Shown here piece by piece: positions 9,331 to 18,862 of a stretch of DNA of 64,000 nucleotides (the stretch's first letter is position 1; each line of letters opens with the position of its first letter). The stretch is from Vibrio sp. 10N.286.49.B1 (GTDB taxonomy: Bacteria > Pseudomonadota > Gammaproteobacteria > Enterobacterales > Vibrionaceae). The position numbers and the translations under genes are program-made. Under the pieces are notes generated by a model. The model did no database searches. It saw nothing but the letters and a program-made list of their open reading frames with translations, and had not been told where the DNA came from. The stretch lies in the NCBI RefSeq assembly GCF_002873335.1, contig NZ_MCUW01000078.1, forward strand, positions 152,887 to 216,886. Direction: 5' to 3'.

Positions 9331-10590
9331 TTAAGCCTCTTGCTTTTGTAGCTGAGATTCTTGCGCTTCTTCTTCAACCAGTGCGTCAACAATAACCGCA
9401 CACGCTGCATCACCGGTGATGTTCAATGCGGTACGAATCATGTCGAAGATTCGGTCAAGAGCAAAGAGTAGTGGTAGACCTTCAATAGGAATGCCCGCTG
9501 CAAGTAGTACGGCAACAACGAGGAATGAAGGACCAGGGACGCCAGCTTGACCAACAGCACCCAGTGTCGACGTTACGATGATCGCCACGTACGCACCCAT
9601 CGATAAGTCGATGTTGAACAGTTGTGCAAAGAAGATAGCAACAAGGCCATAGTAAATCGCGTTACCTGACATGTTGATTGTTGCGCCTAGCGGCAGAACA
9701 AAAGAAGCCGTAGAGTTTTTAACGCCAAGCTCTTTCTCAACCGTATCCATAGTCACAGGCAGTGTTGCCATTGAAGAGGCCGTAGAGAGTGCAACGGCTT
9801 GCGGTTTCTTCATTGCGCTAAGGAATTTTTTCGCTGATGTTTTTGTGAAGAGTTGAATGAGTAGCGGGTACACCACAAAACCAAACACTAAAATCGCAGC
9901 GATATAGACAACAAATAGTTTGAATACGACCATCAATGCGCCGAAACCAAAGGTGCCAACAGCTTCAGCCATTAGACCAAATACACCAATTGGTGCAATG
10001 ATCATGACTTTGTTGATCATCCAAACCATGACATCAACAATCGCGTTGACACCGTTAAGCAATGGGTCACGGCGATTTGCTGTTAGCTTTGATAGGCCAA
10101 TGCCAAAGAATAAGCAGAAAACAAGAATCTGCAGGATGTTCGCTTCATTTAGTGACTGAAAAACGTTAGTTGGGATCATACCGGTTAGGGTTGCCCAGAA
10201 AGAGGGTAGGTCACCTTTAGCGGCATACTCGGTCGAGAACATACCTTCGATACCAGCTGTATCGATGTTAACACCTGGTTCAAACACTTCGCCCATGAAA
10301 AGGGCAAGAGCAACGGCTAATGCAGACGTTAAACCAAAGAATGCCAGTGTCGTGATGCCCACTTTACCGGCATTACTACTATTACCAAGCCCTGCAGCGC
10401 CAGATATAAGCGCAACGGCAACGAGTGGAATCACGAGCATTTTAATTAGATTGATAAAAATGGTACCAAGCGGTGCAAACATTGCTGCAGTTTCACCCAT
10501 CATGGCACCAACGAGAGTACCTAAGATCATCGCGATGACAACTTGGACTCCGATGTTTTTTAGTAATGACTTGTCTTTTAACACTTCCAT
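9331..10590 (-). CDS. Dicarboxylate/amino acid:cation symporter (DAACS family)
   Basis: A 419-residue membrane transporter of the glutamate/aspartate/C4-dicarboxylate family. It contains the re-entrant loop serine-rich motif ALSTASSMATLPVTM, the PLGATINMSGNAIY motif of TM7, VGQAGVPGPSF in the second re-entrant loop, and the substrate-binding TM8 segment RTALNITGDAACA. It couples uptake of an acidic amino acid or dicarboxylate to Na+ or H+. A GTG at 10635 would add 15 residues; the ATG at 10590 begins the usual family N-terminus and is preferred. It is monocistronic, with two palindromes upstream that may be operators. The exact substrate cannot be read from sequence. Confidence 0.9.
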   Translation of the reverse strand: MEVLKDKSLLKNIGVQVVIAMILGTLVGAMMGETAAMFAPLGTIFINLIKMLVIPLVAVALISGAAGLGNSSNAGKVGITTLAFFGLTSALAVALALFMGEVFEPGVNIDTAGIEGMFSTEYAAKGDLPSFWATLTGMIPTNVFQSLNEANILQILVFCLFFGIGLSKLTANRRDPLLNGVNAIVDVMVWMINKVMIIAPIGVFGLMAEAVGTFGFGALMVVFKLFVVYIAAILVFGFVVYPLLIQLFTKTSAKKFLSAMKKPQAVALSTASSMATLPVTMDTVEKELGVKNSTASFVLPLGATINMSGNAIYYGLVAIFFAQLFNIDLSMGAYVAIIVTSTLGAVGQAGVPGPSFLVVAVLLAAGIPIEGLPLLFALDRIFDMIRTALNITGDAACAVIVDALVEEEAQESQLQKQEA

Positions 10591-10717
10591 AACCTCTGTG
10601 CTGTAAAAATTTAATATCCCAGTATAGTCTTCCACTTGAACGGAAGATGGCAGACTAATATTTCGATTGATTTTTTACACTTTATTAGCACTCATAGCAA
10701 CCGTTAGAAATCGATTA

Positions 10718-10733
10718 GTGCAGAAAACTGCAC
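10718..10733. promoter_or_regulatory. Palindrome upstream of the symporter gene
   Basis: GTGCAG-AAAA-CTGCAC, a perfect 6-bp dyad, 128 bases before the preferred symporter start. It is a candidate operator for an unidentified regulator. Confidence 0.4.
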
Positions 10734-10768
10734 AAAATAGAGTTCGATTGCTGATAAACCCGCCAATA

Positions 10769-10780
10769 GCAAACGTTTGC
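10769..10780. promoter_or_regulatory. LacI/PurR-type operator core
   Basis: GCAAACGTTTGC is a perfect 12-bp palindrome matching the core of PurR and related LacI-family operators. It lies about 180 bases upstream of the symporter. The regulator is not in this window. Confidence 0.45.
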
Positions 10781-10848
10781 GCCTGGGGTTTGGTATGTTT
10801 CGACTGTTGTGTATAGAGAGTGTCAATATTTCAACAGGATGCGGATGT

Positions 10849-10879
10849 AAAAAAAAAGTTGCACAAAGTGCAACTTTTT
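10849..10879 (-). terminator. Terminator of the trp operon
   Basis: AAAAAGTTGCAC and GTGCAACTTTTT form a 12-bp stem around AAA, and the minus strand continues with Ts. It lies 20 bases after the trpA stop codon. Confidence 0.9.
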
Positions 10880-10899
10880 AAAGGATGTTATTAGGCAGG

Positions 10900-11706
10900 T
10901 TAGCGCTGAGTTGCTGCTTTCATTGATGCAACAAATTCGCTTAATTCTAATAGCAATTGTGGCGGGTTTTCTAGGTTGCGCTCAATGATTTTTACGACGG
11001 CAGAACCAGAAATCGCACCCGCAGCGCCAGCATTCAGTGCTTCTTTCACTTGTTGCGGTTCTGAGATACCAAACCCAAGCAACGACGGAGGGGCATCGTG
11101 TTTAGTGAGTTTGTCCAATTGGGTCGTCATTGGCATGTTTGCTTTGGTTTCAGTACCGGTAACGCCTGAACGAGACAGTAGGTAAGTATAACCGCCACCA
11201 AGTTGTGCAACTTGTTTGATTGTTTCTTCGGTTGCCGTTGGTGGGGCAATGAAGATTGGGTGCACGCCATGCTTGTGCGCCGCTGCAACAAACTCTTTGC
11301 TTTCCCCTGTAGGAACATCGGCAATAAGTACGGAATCAACCCCGACAGCGGCACATTCTTGATAAAACGCATCAATGCCTTTTGAGTACACTAAGTTCGC
11401 ATACATCAGCAAGCCTATAGGCAGTTCAGGGTATTTCGCTCGAATTTTCGCGATTAACTCGAAGCAAATAGTGGGGGTGGTCTTTGCTTCTAATGCGCGA
11501 ATGTTCGCACCTTGAATCGTTGGGCCATCGGCTTGAGGATCGGAAAACGGCATACCTAACTCAAGTGCGTCAGCCCCTGAGTCAACCAAGGTTTCCATGA
11601 TTTTCAGAGATAGCTCAGGGCTAGGATCACCGATGGTAACAAAAGGAACAAACGCGCCTTGTTGTTTTGCTGAAAGGCGACGGAACAGTTCTTGATAACG
11701 GTCCAT
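10900..11706 (-). CDS. trpA: Tryptophan synthase alpha subunit
   Basis: A 268-residue TIM barrel that cleaves indole-3-glycerol phosphate to indole and glyceraldehyde-3-phosphate. Catalytic Glu and Asp lie in [30 protein letters not shown]; phosphate-binding loops are [11 protein letters not shown] and GFGISEP. Last gene of the trp operon. Its ATG shares one base with the trpB stop (TAATG), the usual coupling that keeps alpha and beta subunits in balance. Confidence 0.98.
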   Translation of the reverse strand: MDRYQELFRRLSAKQQGAFVPFVTIGDPSPELSLKIMETLVDSGADALELGMPFSDPQADGPTIQGANIRALEAKTTPTICFELIAKIRAKYPELPIGLLMYANLVYSKGIDAFYQECAAVGVDSVLIADVPTGESKEFVAAAHKHGVHPIFIAPPTATEETIKQVAQLGGGYTYLLSRSGVTGTETKANMPMTTQLDKLTKHDAPPSLLGFGISEPQQVKEALNAGAAGAISGSAVVKIIERNLENPPQLLLELSEFVASMKAATQR

Positions 11707-12896
11707 TATAGCACTCCTTTTTCTTTCAAAATATCATGTACCGTAAAGATGTCTTTGTCGCCACGGCCTGATAGGTTGACGACAAGTAGTTGTTCTTTTT
11801 CTGGCTCGTTATGTGCCATCTGAAGTGCATAAGCAAGCGCATGGGATGATTCGAGAGCAGGTATAATGCCTTCTTGACGGGCAAGAAGTTGGAATGCCTC
11901 CAATGCTTCGTCATCGGTGATAGCACCATATTCAGCACGGCCGATTGCGTTTAAATGCGCATGCTGTGGACCTACTGATGGGAAGTCTAAGCCAGCCGAT
12001 ACAGAATAAGACTCTTCGATTTGGCCATGAGGGTCTTGCATAAGCGGTGCCTTCATTCCAAAGAATATACCGGTTGTACCATGCTTCAACGGTGCACCAT
12101 GTTGGTCGGTATCAATACCCAAACCAGCAGGCTCAACACCGATAAGGCGAACATTTTCTTCTTCGATGAAATCTGCAAACATACCGATGGCATTTGAACC
12201 CCCACCCACACAGGCGATGACGGCGTCGGGTAGGCGGCCTTCACGTGCCAAGATTTGGTGTTTTGTTTCTTCACCAATCATGCGTTGAAATTCTCGCACG
12301 ATGGTTGGGAACGGGTGTGGACCTGCGGCAGTGCCGAGGAGGTAATGCGCCTCTTCATAGCTTGCTGACCAGTCGCGTAGCGCCTCATTACAGGCGTCTT
12401 TTAGCGTGGAAGAACCAGAGTGAACCGGAATCACTTCAGCGCCCATCAACCGCATGCGAAATACATTCGGGCTTTGACGTTCAACATCTTTAGCACCCAT
12501 GTAAACGCGGCATTTGAGGCCGAGCAGCGCACATGCCAGTGCGGTTGCGACGCCGTGCTGGCCGGCGCCAGTTTCTGCAATGATTTCTTTTTTGCCCATA
12601 CGCTTAGCTAGCAAGGCTTGGCCAAGTACTTGGTTGGTTTTGTGCGCGCCACCGTGCAATAAATCTTCTCGTTTTAGGTACAGTTTGGTTTTTGTGCCTT
12701 TCGTGAGGTTTCTTGTCAATGTCAGAGCGGTTGGACGACCTGCATACTCTTGCAATAAGCCCATGAATTCAGCTTGGAACTCGGGATCATCCTGTGCATC
12801 GATAAAGGCTTGTTCAAGTTGATCAAGCGCTGGTACAAGAATTTGTGGAACAAATTGCCCACCATATTCGCCAAAATAGGCATCCAGTTTCGCCAT
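11706..12896 (-). CDS. trpB: Tryptophan synthase beta subunit
   Basis: A 396-residue PLP enzyme joining indole and serine to make tryptophan. The PLP lysine is in [19 protein letters not shown], the glycine-rich phosphate site is [12 protein letters not shown], and [10 protein letters not shown] is the substrate loop. It partners with TrpA in an alpha2-beta2 complex. It starts 49 bases after the trpCF stop. Confidence 0.98.
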   Translation of the reverse strand: MAKLDAYFGEYGGQFVPQILVPALDQLEQAFIDAQDDPEFQAEFMGLLQEYAGRPTALTLTRNLTKGTKTKLYLKREDLLHGGAHKTNQVLGQALLAKRMGKKEIIAETGAGQHGVATALACALLGLKCRVYMGAKDVERQSPNVFRMRLMGAEVIPVHSGSSTLKDACNEALRDWSASYEEAHYLLGTAAGPHPFPTIVREFQRMIGEETKHQILAREGRLPDAVIACVGGGSNAIGMFADFIEEENVRLIGVEPAGLGIDTDQHGAPLKHGTTGIFFGMKAPLMQDPHGQIEESYSVSAGLDFPSVGPQHAHLNAIGRAEYGAITDDEALEAFQLLARQEGIIPALESSHALAYALQMAHNEPEKEQLLVVNLSGRGDKDIFTVHDILKEKGVL

Positions 12897-12945
12897 GGTA
12901 GTGTCCTCTTAATTAATTTTGGTTATACCCGCAGGTGAGCAAGTA

Positions 12946-14310
12946 TTAGTAATCTCTAATTAGTGTAAATGCTTGGCTTAGCTTGTTGGCGTCTTTTTTC
13001 CCTGGCGCTGATTCCACGCCGGAGTTTAGGTCGAGCCCAATGCAGCCTAACTGGCTCGCTTCTTTGATGTTATCCGGAGACAACCCACCAGCGAGCATGA
13101 TGTTGTTTGTGTTGTGAAGTAACTGCCAGTCGAAGCGTTGACCCGTACCGCCGGTTTGGTTGCCGACCTGAGCATCCAATAGATGGCGGTCGACATCTAT
13201 TGCAGAAAAGTCAGGTAGGGCATCTTTCACGCCGTGAGCTTTCCAGATTGCGATGTCGGATTGGAGCTGCGCTCGCAATGCCTCGACATAGGCTTGGTCT
13301 TCGTCACCATGCAATTGCACCGCTGATAAGCCTAGTTCGTTAGCCGTATTTGCCACCACTTCTGTAGTGTGGTTTTGAAACACGCCAACAAATTCAAGTG
13401 GCGCACCACTCATCACCATTCTTGCCGATTCAAAGTCGACGTAGCGTGGCGATTTTTCAACGAAGATAAGGCCTCCTTTTACTGCACCCGCCTGATAGGC
13501 TTTTGCAGCGTCATCGGCGTGCGTCAAGCCGCACACCTTGTTTTCACCGAGTAGCACTTTTCTCACGGCCAGTTCTAGGTTGTCTTCTGCCATTAGCGAG
13601 CTACCTATTAGGAAGCCATTTGCATAGTGAGATAAATCGCGTACTTGTTGATGATTATAGATGCCAGACTCAGAAATAATGATCGTGCCTTCCGGAAGGC
13701 TTGGCGCAAGCTCTTTCGTTCGTTCAAGGTTTACAGACAAGTCACGTAGGTTACGATTATTAATACCGACGACACGAGCTTGTAGGTTGATCGCACGCTC
13801 TAGTTCTGCTTCATTACTTACTTCAGTAAGAATACCGAGATTAAGTGACTCCGCGACAGCGGCGAGTTCACGGTACTCTTCATCGCTAAGGACCGATAGC
13901 ATCAATAAAATAGCATCGGCTTTGTAGTGACGCGCGAGGTAGACTTGGTAGCTATCGACCATGAAATCTTTACAGATGACCGGTTGCGTTACTTGGCTGC
14001 GTACCTGTGGCAAAAAGTCAAAGTTACCTTGGAAGTACTTTTCATCAGTCAGGACAGAGATGGCACTTGCATGGTTATTGTATACCGATGCAATGTAATC
14101 AAGATCGAAGTCTTCTCGAATCAATCCCTTAGAAGGTGAGGCTTTCTTGCACTCTAGAATGAACACGGTCTTTCCTGTTGACAGTGCATCATAGAAGTGG
14201 CGATCTGATGGTTCCAATTGCGCTTGAAAGCTTGCAAGTGGTTGTGACTGTTTGCGGGCTTCAACCCAGACTCGTTTATCTTCGACGATTTTTGCTAGTA
14301 CCGTTTCCAT
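12946..14310 (-). CDS. trpCF: Bifunctional indole-3-glycerol-phosphate synthase / phosphoribosylanthranilate isomerase
   Basis: A 454-residue fusion of two TIM barrels, as in other Gammaproteobacteria. The N-terminal synthase half (about 1-255) has ILECKKASPSKG and VICKDFMVDSYQ with catalytic Lys and Glu residues; the C-terminal isomerase half has VCGLTHADDA, AVQLHGDE and LAGGLSPDNI. One variation is that the usual CG(I/L)T-R of the isomerase appears as CGLTHADDA; the cysteine is kept. It carries out steps three and four of the pathway after anthranilate. It lies 16 bases downstream of trpD. Confidence 0.97.
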   Translation of the reverse strand: METVLAKIVEDKRVWVEARKQSQPLASFQAQLEPSDRHFYDALSTGKTVFILECKKASPSKGLIREDFDLDYIASVYNNHASAISVLTDEKYFQGNFDFLPQVRSQVTQPVICKDFMVDSYQVYLARHYKADAILLMLSVLSDEEYRELAAVAESLNLGILTEVSNEAELERAINLQARVVGINNRNLRDLSVNLERTKELAPSLPEGTIIISESGIYNHQQVRDLSHYANGFLIGSSLMAEDNLELAVRKVLLGENKVCGLTHADDAAKAYQAGAVKGGLIFVEKSPRYVDFESARMVMSGAPLEFVGVFQNHTTEVVANTANELGLSAVQLHGDEDQAYVEALRAQLQSDIAIWKAHGVKDALPDFSAIDVDRHLLDAQVGNQTGGTGQRFDWQLLHNTNNIMLAGGLSPDNIKEASQLGCIGLDLNSGVESAPGKKDANKLSQAFTLIRDY

Positions 14311-14326
14311 TCCTAGTTCCTATTTC

Positions 14327-15325
14327 TTAACCGCGCGCAGCGAGTTGTTTAACGAGTTCGTAAGCCTTGCCTGAATTCATCGCATCAATGGCTTGTTGAG
14401 CGTTGGCTTTTAAATCATCAAAGCCAAAAAGCTTCATTAGAAGTGCCACGTTAACCGCGACCGCGCCGAGTTGAGCTTCTGTACCTTTTCCGGTCAGCAT
14501 GTCGGTGATGATGGCTCTATTTTCTTCTGGCTCGCCACCCTTGATAGCCTCAAGAGGATGTGGATTCACACCAAAATCTTCAGGTGTTAATGTGTACTCC
14601 GTGATGACGCCATCTTTAATTTCAGCGACTAACGTTTCGCCATGTATGGCGACCTCATCTAAGCCGCTACCATGAACAACGGCAGCACGCTTCATACCCA
14701 TTTGTAACATGGTCTCCGCTATTGGGCGAACCAGTTTTGCGTCATATACGCCCATCAGCTCTATATTTGGACGAGCTGGATTGATGAGTGGTCCTAAGAT
14801 ATTAAAGATCGTGCGTGTTTTCATGGTTTGACGTACTGGCATCGCATGCTTAACGCCGCCGTGATACTGAGGTGCAAATAGAAAAGCGACACCAATATCA
14901 TCCACTGCCTTGCGTGTATCTTCTGGGCTCATTGCCAGATTGATACCAAAGGAATCAAGTAAGTCGGATGAACCTGACTTGCTTGATACCCCTCGATTGC
15001 CGTGTTTTGCAACCTTAAGCCCACATGCCGCCGCCACAAATGCCGCTGTCGTGGAAATATTAATCGTGTTTGCGCCATCGCCACCCGTGCCTACGATGTC
15101 GGCAAAGTCATAGTCGGGGCGAGGGAAAGCGTTAGCATTGGCGAGCAGAGCTTTCGCTGCGCCAGCTATCTCGTCGGGTGTTTCGCCCTTTATTTTTAAC
15201 GCGGTTAACGCTGCTGCCATCAAAATAGGGTCAAGTTCGCCTTTGATAATGGTATCAAACAACTGTTGGCTTTCTTCTTGACTCAGTGATTGCTGGTCAT
15301 AAAGCTTATTAATGATATTTTCCAT
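14327..15325 (-). CDS. trpD: Anthranilate phosphoribosyltransferase
   Basis: A 332-residue enzyme that adds phosphoribose from PRPP to anthranilate. The PRPP site is VGTGGDGANTINIST and the anthranilate site includes KHGNRGVSSKSGSSDLL. Length is standard. Unlike in E. coli, it is separate from the glutamine amidotransferase TrpG, as is usual in Vibrio. Confidence 0.97.
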   Translation of the reverse strand: MENIINKLYDQQSLSQEESQQLFDTIIKGELDPILMAAALTALKIKGETPDEIAGAAKALLANANAFPRPDYDFADIVGTGGDGANTINISTTAAFVAAACGLKVAKHGNRGVSSKSGSSDLLDSFGINLAMSPEDTRKAVDDIGVAFLFAPQYHGGVKHAMPVRQTMKTRTIFNILGPLINPARPNIELMGVYDAKLVRPIAETMLQMGMKRAAVVHGSGLDEVAIHGETLVAEIKDGVITEYTLTPEDFGVNPHPLEAIKGGEPEENRAIITDMLTGKGTEAQLGAVAVNVALLMKLFGFDDLKANAQQAIDAMNSGKAYELVKQLAARG

Positions 15326-15359
15326 AATTACGATGCCTTAAATTCGTTGAGTTGTTTGA

Positions 15360-15983
15360 TTAACGCAATGGGTGCGCGCGAGCCCATTCGATGGCGTTAG
15401 CAAGTAACGTCGCACCATGGGTGGTCATAATGGACTCTGGGTGAAATTGAAAGCCACACACGCGGTCTTGTTCGTTAGCAATCGACATGACCAAACCATC
15501 GACTTGCGCCGTCACCTCAAGACTATCGGGAACATGGGTCGCGACCAATGAGTGGTAGCGAGCAATCGCCAGTGGAGAAGGCAGTCCTTGATAAATCGCA
15601 TGATTGTCATGCGCCATCATGGAAATTTTGCCATGCAGAATCTCACCCGCACCAGCGACCGTACCACCATAAGCTTCTACAAGAGCTTGGTGACCAAGGC
15701 AGATACCGATCATCGGCACTTGCCCCTTGAGTTGTTGAATGAGTGCTGGCATGCAACCTGCGTCAGAGGGCGCACCGGGGCCTGGCGATAAAACAACCAC
15801 GGCGTTATCAAGTTGAAGCACTGCTTGTGCGATGGTTTCTGCCGAGATGTGGTTTCGATAGATGGTGACATTATGGCCAAGGCTTCGAAACTGATCGACA
15901 AGGTTGTAGGTGAATGAGTCGAAATTATCGACAAACACGATATTGGCGCAATGTGCGGGTGTCGCATTGGAAGTCATGTTCAT
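15360..15983 (-). CDS. trpG: Anthranilate synthase glutamine amidotransferase subunit
   Basis: A 207-residue class I glutamine amidotransferase that supplies ammonia to TrpE. The nucleophile is in GICLGHQALVEAYGG, with the triad His-Glu in FQFHPESIMTTHG and the start VFVDNFDSFTYNLVDQ. An AGGAG overlapping the end of trpE is its ribosome site; only six bases separate the two genes. The first of two nearby ATGs (15983) fits the spacing best. Confidence 0.97.
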   Translation of the reverse strand: MNMTSNATPAHCANIVFVDNFDSFTYNLVDQFRSLGHNVTIYRNHISAETIAQAVLQLDNAVVVLSPGPGAPSDAGCMPALIQQLKGQVPMIGICLGHQALVEAYGGTVAGAGEILHGKISMMAHDNHAIYQGLPSPLAIARYHSLVATHVPDSLEVTAQVDGLVMSIANEQDRVCGFQFHPESIMTTHGATLLANAIEWARAHPLR

Positions 15984-15989
15984 ACGTTA

Positions 15990-17555
15990 CTACTCCTGAT
16001 GCGCAGTTTTGATGGCAGAGATAACCGCTTGGGCCTTGCCGCGTGTTTCGTCAGCCTCAGCTTGTGGGTCGGAATCGAATACCACTCCGGCGCCAGCTTG
16101 GACTTGTGCAATACCGTTCTCAACATACGCTGAGCGGATGACGATACAGGTATCCATGTCGCCAATACCATTCATGTAACCAACCGCGCCGCCGTAGCTG
16201 CCGCGTGTTTGCTGTTCTACTTGACGAATAAGCTGCATTGCTCGGATTTTCGGTGCGCCTGTTAAGGTGCCCATATTCATACAAGCTTGGTAGGCGTGAA
16301 GGGCATCGAGGTCAAGTCGCAACTGACCGACAACCCTTGAGACTAAGTGCATGACATGGCTGTAACGGTCGGTTTGCAGCAGGCTGGCGACATGACGTGT
16401 GCCTGGTTCGGAGATTCTAGCCACATCATTGCGAGCTAAATCAACCAGCATCATGTGCTCAGCGTTCTCTTTCATGTCACAGCGCAACTCTAGTTCCATA
16501 CGGCTATCGAGATCTTTGTTAATTGAACCGTCAGGGTTTTTACCACGGCGTCGCGTACCGGCGATTGGGTAGATTTCGATTTGGTTGCTTTGTGAACAGT
16601 ATTTTAGGGCGCTCTCAGGAGAGGCACCAAATAACGTAAACAGCTCATCTTGCATATAAAACATGTAAGGGCTTGGGTTGCTTCTCTTCAGCTCTTTATA
16701 CGCCACTAATGGCGATGGGCACGGGAGTGTAAATCGGCGTGACGGAACGACTTGAAAGATGTCACCACGCACGACGTATTCTTTTAGGTCTCTAACCGTT
16801 TGGCAAAAGTCTTCATCGGAGACGCTGGCGACTTCTTGGTTATCAGTGACCTTGATGGCAGTCGGCAAGGCTTTGAGGTTGTCACATTGTGTGCTGATGT
16901 CACTCATTCTTTTACGAATGCGCGCGAGTTCATCGTCATCATGGTTAAACAAGGTAGTTTGCAGTTCGCATGACTTCTTCTGATGATCAACAACCAATAA
17001 GCTTTCCGCCACATAAAACACGTAGTCGGGGCATTGGTTCGATTGGGTCGCATCGCCAAGAGGTTCAAATTGTGCCACGAGGTCATAGGCAAAAAGGCCA
17101 CCCATGAAAATCGCATTTTTGTTCAGTCCAGTTATATCAAAGCTGTGTTGCACTAACCGAAGTGCGTCAAATGAAGATGCTTCTCGAAGCCTTGAGTCTT
17201 CGTCAAGTTGATCGTTCGGCATTTCAAAATGAACGATTAGCTCACTTGGTTTTAAAATGTGTCGGATATCAGAAGAAAGATTGCCTGCGAGTATCTCTAG
17301 CAAGTTTTCGCCATTCGTGGTGAGTGCTTCATAGCGAACGATATGACCCTCACAGACGATACGAACCGCAGAGTCCACAATAAGCAAACTTTGCAGGTCT
17401 TGCTTCGATTCGATCTCGGCTGACTCAAGGAGTAGGCTGTCGGTCTTGTTTTCACAAAGTGTATGAAACAGCTTTGTCGGGTCTTTCGCGTACGGTACTT
17501 GTAATGAAAGCACCTCTAGACGACCTTGTTTTTGAATTGTAATGGCTTTGTTCAC
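15990..17555 (-). CDS. trpE: Anthranilate synthase component I
   Basis: A 521-residue chorismate-utilising enzyme making anthranilate. The catalytic domain shows GDIFQVVPSRRF, PIAGTRRRG, DLARNDVARI and GAPKIRAMQLI. The N-terminal domain carries the feedback site; LLLESAEIESK resembles the tryptophan-binding LLES element. It is the first enzyme gene of the operon, preceded by a leader peptide, attenuator and TrpR operator. Confidence 0.98.
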   Translation of the reverse strand: MNKAITIQKQGRLEVLSLQVPYAKDPTKLFHTLCENKTDSLLLESAEIESKQDLQSLLIVDSAVRIVCEGHIVRYEALTTNGENLLEILAGNLSSDIRHILKPSELIVHFEMPNDQLDEDSRLREASSFDALRLVQHSFDITGLNKNAIFMGGLFAYDLVAQFEPLGDATQSNQCPDYVFYVAESLLVVDHQKKSCELQTTLFNHDDDELARIRKRMSDISTQCDNLKALPTAIKVTDNQEVASVSDEDFCQTVRDLKEYVVRGDIFQVVPSRRFTLPCPSPLVAYKELKRSNPSPYMFYMQDELFTLFGASPESALKYCSQSNQIEIYPIAGTRRRGKNPDGSINKDLDSRMELELRCDMKENAEHMMLVDLARNDVARISEPGTRHVASLLQTDRYSHVMHLVSRVVGQLRLDLDALHAYQACMNMGTLTGAPKIRAMQLIRQVEQQTRGSYGGAVGYMNGIGDMDTCIVIRSAYVENGIAQVQAGAGVVFDSDPQAEADETRGKAQAVISAIKTAHQE

Positions 17556-17680
17556 AAAACCTCCTCTTAATCTTCAATCTGTCCATGCAACAATTGTGTT
17601 CCATACTCGCACAATTAAAACGTTTGCCCAACGTTGAATCTGTCCAAATTGCCGCATAGTTAATCAGTTAAACCAAAAAA

Positions 17681-17708
17681 TAAAAAAGCCCACTCGTTTG
17701 AGTGGGCT
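17681..17708 (-). terminator. trp attenuator terminator
   Basis: On the minus strand AGCCCACTC and GAGTGGGCT form a 9-bp stem with an AAAC loop followed by TTTTTT. The 5' arm can instead pair with AGTGGGCT inside the leader ORF (rc of 17745-17752), giving the antiterminator. The two alternative pairings are the classic attenuation switch. Confidence 0.92.
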
Positions 17709-17729
17709 AGTATTAAATCTACTTGTTTT

Positions 17730-17840
17730 TTACGCACGTAAAAAAGCCCACTTGGAATGACTCCATGTGCGCCACCAATCACCAACAGAGCGTTGAACGC
17801 TGATTTGGGGTTTTTGGATTGGTTGAATTTCTTGTACCAT
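17730..17840 (-). CDS. trpL: trp operon leader peptide
   Basis: A 36-codon ORF, too short for usual gene finding, with tryptophan at positions 22, 23, 26 and 31 (DWWRTWSHSKW). Ribosome stalling at these codons when charged tRNA-Trp is scarce would favour the antiterminator over the attenuator stem that follows at 17687-17708. The fourth tryptophan codon lies within the antiterminator-forming AAGTGGGCT. It lies just downstream of the TrpR operator. Confidence 0.92.
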   Translation of the reverse strand: MVQEIQPIQKPQISVQRSVGDWWRTWSHSKWAFLRA

Positions 17841-17868
17841 ACGTGCATTACTCTTAATTTTTACCTGC

Positions 17869-17902
17869 GTACTAGTTAACTAGTTCATAGCATTAAAGTC
17901 AA
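17869..17902 (-). promoter_or_regulatory. trp promoter with overlapping TrpR operator
   Basis: On the minus strand TTGACT (-35) is followed after 17 bases by TTAACT (-10). The -10 lies inside GAACTAGTTAACTAGTAC (17869-17886), the near-perfect TrpR operator also found at the E. coli trp operon. The same operator is only about 35-50 bases from the start of the divergent rnm gene, so TrpR may affect both. Confidence 0.93.
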
Positions 17903-17919
17903 CCAATATTATAAATAAA

Positions 17920-18792
17920 ATGAAGATAGATCTGCACAGTCACACTACCGCATCGGATGGGCGATTATCCGTCGAAGCGCTTCTAGAACGAGCGATCGAG
18001 TTTAACGTAAAAATCATCGCGATTACTGATCACGATACGTTAGATGCGTTGCCTGAAGCTCACCGGCTGATTGAGGCGCGTCAACTACCCATTGAGCTTG
18101 TCAATGGCATTGAAATTTCAACGGTATGGCAAAATAAAGATATTCATGTGGTGGGCCTTGGTGTCGATATGAATAACCCTCATTTGTTGTCTTTAATTGA
18201 AGCGCAAAAGGCACGACGCGCCGAGCGCGCTGAACTGATGGCGGAACGATTGGAAAAGGCAACTCGACCAGGTGTGCTTGAAGAAGTAAAAGCCATCGCC
18301 GATGGTGCACCAATAACACGTTCTCATTTTGCTAAATGGATTGTTGAGCACGGTTATGCCAAGAATATGCAGCAGGTGTTCAAGAAATATTTAACGAGAA
18401 ATAACACCGGTTATGTACCGCCCAACTGGTGTTTGATCAGTGATGCCGTCGAGGCCATTCATCAGGCTGGTGGGGTCGCTGTCCTGGCTCATCCCGGTCG
18501 TTATCAACTTACGGCCAAGTGGCTCAAGCGTTTGCTCGCCGCTTTCTCTGAAGCGAATGGTGATGCTATGGAAGTCGCTTTGCCACAACAAAGTATGCAA
18601 GAAAGGCGCAACCTTGCAGATTATGCGATACAATACAATCTATTAGCTTCGCAAGGTTCGGACTTTCATTATCCATCACCTTGGACCGAGCTTGGCCGTA
18701 ATTTATGGCTGCCATCTGGTGTCGAACCGGTATGGGATAGACTGTCTTTACAAACGGCAACGACGCTTGAAAGTCAGAGTGCCGAAAAATAG
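17920..18792 (+). CDS. rnm: PHP-domain 5'-3' exoribonuclease RNase AM (TrpH/YciV)
   Basis: A 290-residue PHP phosphoesterase. Metal ligands appear in [29 protein letters not shown] and later in [10 protein letters not shown] and [12 protein letters not shown]. The E. coli homologue (YciV/TrpH) removes 5' nucleotides during rRNA maturation. It sits divergent from trp, as in E. coli. The ATG has no clear Shine-Dalgarno (AT-rich leader), so the message may be short-leadered. Start chosen because the family begins MKIDLHSHT at this point. Confidence 0.92.
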   Translation: MKIDLHSHTTASDGRLSVEALLERAIEFNVKIIAITDHDTLDALPEAHRLIEARQLPIELVNGIEISTVWQNKDIHVVGLGVDMNNPHLLSLIEAQKARRAERAELMAERLEKATRPGVLEEVKAIADGAPITRSHFAKWIVEHGYAKNMQQVFKKYLTRNNTGYVPPNWCLISDAVEAIHQAGGVAVLAHPGRYQLTAKWLKRLLAAFSEANGDAMEVALPQQSMQERRNLADYAIQYNLLASQGSDFHYPSPWTELGRNLWLPSGVEPVWDRLSLQTATTLESQSAEK

Positions 18793-18862
18793 AATTATTT
18801 AAGCTCTTGATGTTGAACAACAAGGAAGGTTGTGACGAGAGTATTTAGCTGAAGGAATAACA

